From contig NW_003130854.1 of assembly GCF_000003605.2 (NCBI RefSeq), forward strand, positions 2,673,138 through 2,699,639: 26,502 nt of DNA, in the 5' to 3' direction. Shown here one piece after another: positions 19,871-26,502 of the stretch. A program made the position numbers and the translations under genes. How positions within the stretch are numbered: the first letter of the stretch is position 1; each line of letters starts with the position of its first letter. Origin of the DNA: Saccoglossus kowalevskii (lineage: Eukaryota > Hemichordata > Enteropneusta > Harrimaniidae). The notes under the pieces were generated by a model, which was not told the DNA's origin, made no database searches, and saw nothing but the letters and a program-made list of their open reading frames with translations.

Positions 19871-20227
19871 ATGCACTTCACAGCTTCTAAAGGCTGTTCT
19901 AGCTCATTTGCATAAAATATCTAATGAGGTACGACTAGTATGTGCCACTGGGCATCTGGAGGATAGATTGATAGTGCATGAATGCCAATTATGAGTTTGT
20001 TACCCTATTGTGATTAAGAAATATATTTACGATTTGCCAGATGCATTGGTAACATAATTGTTAATTTTGAAGTTGAATCAAAACATGGCTGCTTCAATAA
20101 TCCATGACAAATTACTACTGGACATGTGGAACAAATTTATGTGTGCAGAGAAGATGAGGTTTCACATATACACAACTTTATATCACACAAGCAATCTTTT
20201 AAAGTCACAAAGTTTTGTGTACATAAC

Positions 20228-20778
20228 TTAAGTATTCTTATTATTTTCTTTACAATTCAAATATTGACGCTTTGCCTCAAAAGTGACAACACTCGTTGCC
20301 ATGGCAGCATTCAAGCTGTCCATTCCAAATGCCATTGGAATATGAACTTTGTATCCATAAGTTTCATCTGCCAAATCAACTGCTTGTTTACTCAATCCGT
20401 GCGTCTCGCCTCCAATGACAATAGCTGATTTCACAGTCCAGTCAATGTTATAAAAATCTTTAGTCGGTACACAGTTTAATTTCTTGTCTACGTCCATGTC
20501 ATTCATCAAATCCTCATTTGGTAACTTACTGAGCAAATTCATAGTCCTGACATCGTTTAAATCAAGAGTTCTGGGATCAACTACAGACTCAGTCTCACAA
20601 TCATCTTCTTCTACCCTTTCAAAGGCATCAGCGGTTCTACAATCAGCAACATGTACAACCACGTCATCATCTAGATAATTCTTGACACTGTCCCATGGAA
20701 GATTGTTGTGAATCTGTGTTCTGAAATGTGCGCCAGCTCCTGCACGTAGTACTTTGAGGTCCCATATATCCACACATC
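20228..20778 (-). CDS. MRM3: MRM3 last exon
   Basis: Acceptor TTTGTAG is followed by the completion of a glycine codon and CVDIWDLKVLRAGAGAHFR. The exon contains the acidic insertion and SpoU motifs 2 and 3, and ends KENNKNT-TAA. Its size (551 bases) is typical of a terminal exon. I find no clear polyadenylation signal just downstream. Confidence 0.92.
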
Positions 20779-23700
20779 CTACAAAGAGACATATGGTTTG
20801 TGTAAAGTAATAACGTCAGAATGTTTTAATATTTTGTATAAAAAAAAAATGTATTTAACATATATTGCATTCAACTTGTATTAAGGTATCTTAATGTTGT
20901 AACAGTGATGTGGATACACATGACATTATCAGAGGTCACATTCCAGGATATGTTTGGTAGTGTGAAATGCCATGTCTGTTGACATTATTATGTTAGTCAA
21001 ACCAGCTTCTAAAAGTTACATTTATTCCTTTAGTACAAGCATTTCCCACATGGAATATTTTTGCATGTAAAATAAATTTTTTAAAGACATGTAATTGTTT
21101 GAAAACTACATTATTGAGACATTAATTTCTTATACTTTGAATATTTTTACTTCACAGATTTCACACAAAAGGGGTGGTCATATGATAATCTTATCATACA
21201 CCTTGCATTGCCTGGCTTTGTAACACTATAGGAACTGCAGCCTCACATCAGAGCAATAAATTCCTGTATCACACCCCACCCAGCACGCCCGGTTTTCATC
21301 AATCAAAACAAACTAGTCATTCTAAATTACTTTGTGTGTTTAAGGTCATGCCGTGGTGAAATAGTAAGGCACATGATAAAACCTTTGTGGACTGGATATT
21401 GTTTTTGTGGCCCTCAGTTGTACGGCTAACACACCCTTACAAGCTTGGACGCTTCCGCCTCACAACCTCCGGCCGCAAAAGCTGTATCTAGTCCATAAAG
21501 GTTAATATCAACCAGCCATGGCAGAAGTCAAAGTGATCCAGTACTGCCTGAATATATATTTTGCGGCATTGCTCATGATAACCTTATTTTTATACATTTT
21601 CTTTTGAGTGATGATTTAATGAGAGCCAAAAAACAAACAAAAATGTATAGCACTGTGCAGATGTTTATGATCAGAATTCTATATCTATCAGATTTGTTCA
21701 TTTTGTGATGATATCTTCAATTCTCTAATTTTGATGATTATTTTTGTCTTTTTTAATAAAAAGTTATATGTTCGACTTCTTTTTGAAAACCGCAAGTCTG
21801 TTGCTTTGATAGTATACATGTAGGTAATACAGGTAGACCTCTCTCAGATTTGTTTATTTCATGATGATATCTAATTTTGATGATTATTTTTTGTCATTTT
21901 TGGTAAAAAGTGATATTTTCGATTTCTTGTTGAAAACCGCAAGTCCAATTGCCTAGATAATATACATATAGATACTACAGGTGGATCTCTCTCATATTTG
22001 TCCATTTTGTGATGATATCTTTATTTGAAATGTGCATTGCTAACAGCGAAGATGCGCTTGTAATAGAGCAAATACAGTATCACAGTAAGCATGGTTTGAA
22101 TGATAAAAATAAACTGTAGACGTACTGCAAATTCCTAGAATACTAAATAATACTTTATTTTAGCTGGAATTAATTTTTGCTGAAAAGACATTTTGGGTGT
22201 TTTGTATGGAATTTATTTTCACTGATTTTTGACAAGTTGAATGTAAAATATAGAAAAAAGGTATATTCGCTGGATATTATTTTCACTGAATCATTCCTTC
22301 AGCGAAAATAGCAAAAATAAATTCCAAGCGAAAATAAAGTATTTTACAGTATACTATACTACTGTATTACCCCGGGCACGCGCCCCTCCCTGGGCAAGCG
22401 CCCACCCCCCTGTTTTCACAAAAGTTACATGTTGGGGACATCCTCGGTTAAACGCCCAGGGTGATTTTTAGCCAAGAACGGGGTCAACAATAAAGTTTTA
22501 TTTGTCAAAAACGAACGCGTTTGATTTATTTAAATAGTGTGTTTGTTACGGTAGTTCTCTTTTTTGGAGTGTGTGGTGGCCCAGAAAAGGGCTGTTTTGT
22601 TTGTGTTTTTACATAAAAACTCATTGAAAATTAACGATGTAAGATGAACCACGCAGCATGTGGCGCACACGTTCTGCTTTCTCTTCATTCACAATGAATC
22701 CAATATTGCAATAATCCATACCTTGGTGAGTGGTTTGAAGCACATAGCTTTGGTTTCAAAACATAGCATTTCGCTGCCTGTGAATCCATAACAGGAGCTA
22801 GTACTTTTGAGACATCACGTCGTAAACTTTCTTTCCATCCTTCATCACAGCTATGGCATTACAGTCATGTGGATTATTTTTCTGTCGTTGAAGAAAAAAC
22901 ATTTTGCCGACCTCAAGTCCATTACGATAACCACAATGAGGCATGCCGACGATAGATCATCGTTATTTTTGTAATTTTGTCATGTGTGTGAGTGCGTGAA
23001 TAAATCATGTTAATGAGGTCGACCCGAGTTCATTTTCAGTCTGTTTTTTATGTATCGCCATTTGGATATGTTTATGTATTCACAATAGTTTGTAATCATT
23101 TCACATCAGTAATAAAAGGTTTATTTGTTTCATAAACCTGTCTGCTATTCTTCAGTAATTACGATGCGATGTATCAATACGTGCGTGAACAAAATTATGC
23201 TAATGAGGTCATCGCCATCTTGGATTACAAGCGGTAGTTTTTCCTGGCCGTTTCGACTTGCACTGATCACGGTTACTAAATTTACTGACATAAAACAAGT
23301 TTTATTCTTGAAATTATACCCCGTGTCTTAGTGTTCCTACAGTTCTTGACCGAGTGCTCACGTTTATTGAAACCTCGCATAAATCAAGAAATCAATACGT
23401 GTACAAAGTGTACGAAAGCATTCCTTTATTTGACCTTATACGATTCTTATTTGGGGTGGTCCTCGGGTAAGCGCCCACCCCCAATTTTTTTCGATTTTGT
23501 ATGTTCAGGCCCCTGGGCGCGTGACCGGGGTAATACGGTAATGACTAGTGTATTACATGTACCACAGCTAACTATGCATACTATATGTGTATCCATACCT
23601 TTTGTAACAAGTATTTGTTGAGAACCGGCTGCCACGGCAGAGCGTAGCAATGCACCCAAATTACCAGGCTCTCTTATATTATCACAGATGACAGTTAGCG

Positions 23701-25402
23701 GTATACTCTGCTCTTCAGACATCATTGGTAGATCTTCAAATCTTGGCTGGGAAAACACAGCTGTTGAATAAATCACAATGCCTCATTATATGTCATATTG
23801 TAAACAAATGTACATTTGTTTCACATCCATGTAGCGTCTGCATAAAGTGATATGCACATGCGTATTCCAGGTACAAATGTATATGGTGTTTGTGTTATGC
23901 TCTATTGGGAGTTTGAACATTATAACAAATGCAATGAAAAAAGACCATATCACCCTGGATTAAACATCTAACATATATTTACATTATATTATGACAATAA
24001 CAATCTCCTCACAGTTCCATATTTAATTCATAATTAATGGTACAAATAGTCACTATATGTGTGCTGAAATTCATTTTGTTCACAAAAACATTGTTTATTT
24101 ACTCATTTTCCACAAATTCATTCTAATATCAGAAATATTGTAATTTTGTTTGACACTCAAGATAAGTATTGGGTTTGTATAGAACAAAATTGAAGAAGCT
24201 TTTTGAAAAAAAAAATGTTTTCAATCAACTCACCAACAGAGGGTGCCATGCAGTGGCTAAATGAGTGGAAAAAAATTGGCTAGCAATTTTTGAGGTTTTT
24301 TAGGCCTAAACTGTTCTTTGAGCTTGTGTGCAAAATTCATTGCTGACATAGCCCAGAGTCTGGCCGTTGGTTTATATTCTAACTAACGCCCAATGAAACG
24401 CGCCTGAAAATTCAAATTGGATTATTCAAATCAGCAGAATGTGGTCGTGGCAGCAGCCGCCGTCGCTCAGTAACGAGATAAGACAGGGCGATCTATCAAA
24501 TTTTGACAGGGGCCTGTGGTTGGCTATTATTTTTAACCACACTCACTCATTATTATTCATAAGTCTGATTAGTGTAACAACTAGGGGAAAGCGTGAATTT
24601 CACGCATGATAACGTGAGAGACATCAACATTACACAGGGAAAATCATGATCGCTGCTATGCAAGTTTTTCAAGCTGTACATACAAGACGATTACCTTACG
24701 ATACCTGCCATTTTGTTTGACCTGGCAGTGTGTGATAATTCCTGGATTTGACCTTGTACCTATGCGATTATGTAAATTATATTTACGTTCAGACTCCTCC
24801 CTCCCTTTTCTGTCTCTTATCGAAATTGAAACCAGGATCACGTGGGGATGCTTTGACGTAATGTTGTTTGTATCAGTTGTTCAATTAGCTTCATGCCACC
24901 CGTATTCACCATTTGCATATTCGGACCAATTTCTGTGCTAGATCCAGCTCGTTTCACTGGGTGATGATTACGGGCAGCTATGCAAATTATCACAGCAGAG
25001 TCTCTGGGCTACTGCTGACAGTGCTGACTGACATCATGCTAATGTTGTAACTGACAGTTATTTGGCTGAATAAATTTGGAATTAGTGATACCAGTCACAA
25101 AATTAACACTGTTATCCACAATAATTTTAATAGTGGTCTTGTGCCAGATAAGATACATACCCATAATCCCCTGCGGTGTTACTACATCTGACCATAGTTT
25201 GACCTCCTTGTATGGAATCCTAAGAAGCTCAGCATCTGTTTCGTACCAAGGTATTCCTTCCAGACTTTCAACTCGGCTGAAGTATATGGTATGGCATTCA
25301 GCACCAGCCAGAATGGCATCGATTATAAGTCTTCTGCCTTCTAGCAGGACTTTTTTGGTTTGTTCTCTGTATTTCCGGGATCTCATCAGTGTCAGGATTC
25401 TC
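20228..25402 (-). CDS. MRM3: Mitochondrial rRNA 2'-O-methyltransferase MRM3 (RNMTL1), C-terminal three exons
   Basis: Exons in transcript order are 25402-25161, 23760-23599 and 20778-20228, joining in frame to 317 codons; the 5' exons lie off the right edge. MRM3 is a TrmH/SpoU-family enzyme that uses AdoMet to methylate a ribose in mitochondrial large-subunit rRNA (Gm1370 of human 16S). Residue 1 is the first full codon seen. The substrate-binding N-domain holds VLLEGRRLIIDA (18-29) and VTPQGIM (74-80). SpoU motif 1 is DNIREPGNLGALLRSA (107-122). Motif 2 is IGGETHGLS (256-264). Motif 3 is IPMAFGMDSLNAAMATS (281-297). These form the knotted AdoMet site and all key residues are present. An acidic insertion at about 185-240 sits between motifs 1 and 2, as in vertebrate MRM3. 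The missing part should hold the mitochondrial presequence. The gene converges on the racemase gene. Confidence 0.92.
21380..21503. mobile_element. Fold-back MITE-like element, 124 bp
   Basis: Arms of 33 bp at 21380-21412 and 21471-21503 pair at 27 of 33 positions, beginning AACCTTTGTGGACT and ending AGTCCATAAAGGTT. Five of the six mismatches are transitions. A related half copy lies at about 10675-10713. Confidence 0.7.
21689..22020 (+). repeat. About 150-bp tandem repeat, 2.2 copies
   Basis: Starts at 21689, 21845 and 21993 share AGATTTGTTCATTTTGTGATG and variants. Within units, TTTTGATGATTATTTTTTGTC, TTGAAAACCGCAAGTC and ATACTACAGGT recur in order. The spacings are 156 and 148 bases. Confidence 0.85.
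22141..22352. mobile_element. MITE copy 2 (inverse orientation)
   Basis: The reverse complement of 11204-11416 is read along its full length, with TTTATTTTAGCTGGAAT at the left and AAATAAAGTATTTTACAGTA at the right. The left terminus is slightly altered. It abuts the TIR transposon starting at 22360. Confidence 0.75.
22360..23540. mobile_element. 1.18-kb DNA transposon with terminal inverted repeats
   Basis: The left end TACTGTATTACCCCGG (22360 onward) and the reverse complement of the right end, TACCGTATTACCCCGG (from 23540), match at 24 of 26 positions through GCGCCC. Subterminal GGGCGCTTACCCGAGGA-like words recur inside both ends. The middle holds a decayed coding fragment on the minus strand (22750-22944) and a pair of similar phrases ending TTAATGAGGTC / CTAATGAGGTC. 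No transposase is visible, so it looks non-autonomous. Its right end lies 58 bases from the MRM3 exon. Confidence 0.75.
22750..22944 (-). pseudogene. HIRAN-domain-like coding remnant inside the transposon
   Basis: On the minus strand from 22944 one reads MPHCGYRNGLEVGKMFFLQR, then KNNPHDCNAIAVMKDGKKV. After a frame change near 22822-22835 it continues RRDVSKVLAPVMDSQAAKC. The pattern of a hydrophobic-R/Q stretch, N-P-x-D-x-N-A-I-x-V, then x-R-x-[DE] and L-A-x-x-M, matches the HIRAN DNA-end-binding domain as in HLTF. The frame break and stops outside it make it a pseudogene fragment. The HIRAN call is from pattern memory and needs a profile search. Confidence 0.45.
23599..23760 (-). CDS. MRM3: MRM3 internal exon with SpoU motif 1
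   Basis: Acceptor TTCAACAG and donor AAAAG|GTATGG bound 162 bases. The exon encodes VFSQPRFEDL, then LTVICDNIREPGNLGALLRS, ending ILVTKG with the last glycine codon split. Phases at both ends match the neighbouring exons. Confidence 0.92.
23761..25160 (-). other. MRM3 internal intron
   Basis: The intron is 1400 bases, beginning GTATGT and ending CAACAG. I see no gene or clear repeat inside. Confidence 0.8.
25161..25402 (-). CDS. MRM3: MRM3 internal exon, N-terminal substrate-binding region
   Basis: Acceptor TTTTACATTGCAG is followed by RILTLMRSRKYREQTKKVLL, and the exon ends VVTPQGIM before donor GTATGT. EGRRLI and TPQGIMG are family signatures of the SpoU substrate-binding domain. Exons upstream of this one lie beyond 25403 and were not found in the window. 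Confidence 0.92.
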
Positions 25403-25488
25403 CTGCAATGTAAAACATGATTTAATGCTGAATGACAGCATTGAAATTACTTTTTTATAAGAGGCTGATAAACCACTTTGCAAGAAAC

Positions 25489-25583
25489 AAGTTTTCGTGA
25501 GTCAGTGAAGATCAGGAAGTTTTATAGCAGTGAAAATTTCACTGCTGTCTTCCAAGAAACTTGACTATCACGAAGACTTCTAG
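25489..25583. repeat. Long imperfect palindrome
   Basis: Positions 25526-25546 form a perfect palindrome around one base, with AGCAGTGAAA facing TTTCACTGCT. Beyond it, GTTTTCGTGA-TCA at the left faces TTGA-TATCACGAAGAC at the right, so the whole is a fold-back of about 95 bases. It is probably a small MITE. Confidence 0.6.
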
Positions 25584-25873
25584 CCGTGTAAATTAAACGG
25601 TTTACAGTGCCCCTGGTGCACAGATTACCAATTGCCTCCAGCCACCCCTAATTTCAAATGGGTTACCCAAATTAAAACTAGAAGTAAGAGCCTCGTGCAC
25701 TCCACCAAAACATGCATGCTGGTTCTTGCAGTCATATAATGTATTAGGATCTGATCACTCTCAGGCAACTAAGAGCGATATAATTTGTGCACAAATATCA
25801 TCATTTTGGTCCTCAAAATATTGTGTCAACTGCTAAACTGTGGGTAATTCCAGCTTTTATCCACACACCCCTA

Positions 25874-26117
25874 CAGATGGTTTAAACCGGAGGGGTCATA
25901 TTTCGACAAAAAGTATGGATGGTTTAATTCCAAGAAGTGTCATATTTTTGATATATTTAATTTTTTTCACATACCCATCCGTATACGTCAAATCAGTAAT
26001 GTTTTTTTTTTTTGGGGGGGGGGGTGTTAGTTAACAAAAATCCGACACCTGAATGGTGGATTTGAATCCATAGGGTGTCATAACCTAATATTATCCATCC
26101 GTGGGGGGGGGGGGGGG
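25874..26117. repeat. Degenerate repeat with homopolymer G tracts
   Basis: Three related phrases of the form GATGGTTTAA-CC-RGGTCATA occur near 25874, 25916 and 26055. CATCCGT words occur near 25976 and 26096. Homopolymers are T12 (26002-26013), G11 (26014-26024) and G15 (26103-26117). Confidence 0.7.
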
Positions 26118-26502
26118 TTACAAAAACTGGAATGACCCTGTGCTGTCATAAACCAATCATTCTAGGACAGCATTTTAGAGAACTCAGAATCAAAAGCACG
26201 CTCCAAAACGAGGTTATAATATTTAACACCCCCAACCAAATTTTAACAAACAAGCAATGATGTTCAGTTCTTTCCACAGTCACTTGTGACATATAACAAG
26301 TCTTCTATTAACAATCGGAGGTCCGTACCTCCTCCACAACACATACACGACACTACACCAGCTTACAGTCATCATAGGGACAAATTATTCCTGACTGCAC
26401 AAAATAAAGTTCCAAATTTTAATAAAGAAAATAGTCAGAATAAATTCATTTTGATTATGGGAAACCATACTCTAGCACCAGCCTTTGCTGTCTTCTTAAA
26501 AA

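Larger units (their letters stand above)
20779..23598 (-). other. MRM3 last intron, repeat-rich
   Basis: The intron is 2820 bases with GT and AG ends. It holds a fold-back repeat (21380-21503), a tandem repeat (21689-22020), MITE copy 2 (22141-22352) and a 1.18-kb TIR transposon (22360-23540). Over half of it is therefore inserted repeat sequence. Confidence 0.85.
25403..26502 (-). other. MRM3 upstream intron (partial), no exon recognised
   Basis: I find no match to the mitochondrial presequence or N-terminal region of MRM3 here. The contents are a long imperfect hairpin (25489-25583), degenerate repeats and G-tracts (25874-26117), and unremarkable sequence to the edge. Confidence 0.5.

Noticed and set aside
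20484-20678. Serine-rich plus-strand frame
   Set aside because: It is the antisense of the acidic insertion of MRM3. Asp/Glu codons read backwards give serine-rich text.
23447-23598. C-terminal extension of the MRM3 internal exon past 23599
   Set aside because: The frame runs on into the intron after a clear donor. Splicing at 23599 restores the conserved VTKGCVDIW reading with the next exon.
25298-25483. Alternative minus-strand frame beginning in the MRM3 upstream intron
   Set aside because: It crosses the acceptor at 25403 and reads the exon out of frame relative to the conserved VLLEGRRLI reading.
26055-26082. tRNA T-arm-like string GGATTCAAATCC on the minus strand
   Set aside because: The five-base stem does not pair properly and no D-arm, anticodon arm or acceptor stem is found. 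It belongs to the degenerate repeat there.

Overview
The window is animal nuclear DNA, AT-rich and dominated by introns and repeats. Two protein genes with canonical GT-AG introns can be read. Gene structure, a CR1/L2-like LINE tail, a decayed Ty3/gypsy pol remnant and abundant fold-back/MITE-like elements suggest a marine invertebrate such as a hemichordate, lancelet or mollusc. I cannot fix the species. One run of 259 N is an assembly gap inside an intron.

Gene 1 (plus strand, coding 9110-16438, six exons, all introns in phase 0) encodes a complete 329-residue fold-type II PLP enzyme of the animal serine/aspartate racemase family. The PLP lysine, the opposite-face catalytic serine, the divalent-metal site and the substrate-binding arginine are all recognisable. 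It also carries three consecutive serines (S155-S156-S157) where vertebrate serine racemase has His-Pro-Asn. That triple-serine loop is the published hallmark of invertebrate aspartate racemases, so D-aspartate synthesis is the best functional guess. A second, 93 percent identical exon 1 lies on the minus strand at 1660-1836 with an intact donor site. It implies a head-to-head paralog whose other exons lie beyond the left edge.

Gene 2 (minus strand, 20228-25402, three exons, 5' part off the right edge) encodes a TrmH/SpoU-family 2'-O-ribose rRNA methyltransferase recognisable as mitochondrial MRM3 (RNMTL1). It converges tail to tail on gene 1 across 3.8 kb of gene-free sequence.

Layout: 1-437 LINE RT tail (minus); 1660-1950 paralog exon 1 (minus); 569-869, 3571-3876 and 5832-6820 copies of one dispersed repeat; 4240-5655 gypsy pol remnant plus probable 3' LTR; 6.8-9.0 kb presumed promoter region with a CRE-CCAAT-TATA cluster near 8.2 kb; 9.1-16.6 kb racemase gene, with a MITE in intron 1, a 67-bp minisatellite in intron 3 and a repeat-flanked gap in intron 5; 16.6-20.2 kb intergenic with a fold-back element; 20.2-25.4 kb MRM3, with a MITE, a fold-back repeat and a 1.18-kb TIR transposon holding a decayed HIRAN-like coding fragment in its last intron; 25.4-26.5 kb intronic or upstream sequence with G-tracts and degenerate repeats.

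The two genes act in different processes: D-amino-acid synthesis, and mitochondrial ribosome maturation. Nothing in the window suggests a joint pathway. The strongest leads are the triple-serine loop, the divergent duplicated exon 1, and a minisatellite that multiplies the exon 3 splice-donor motif.
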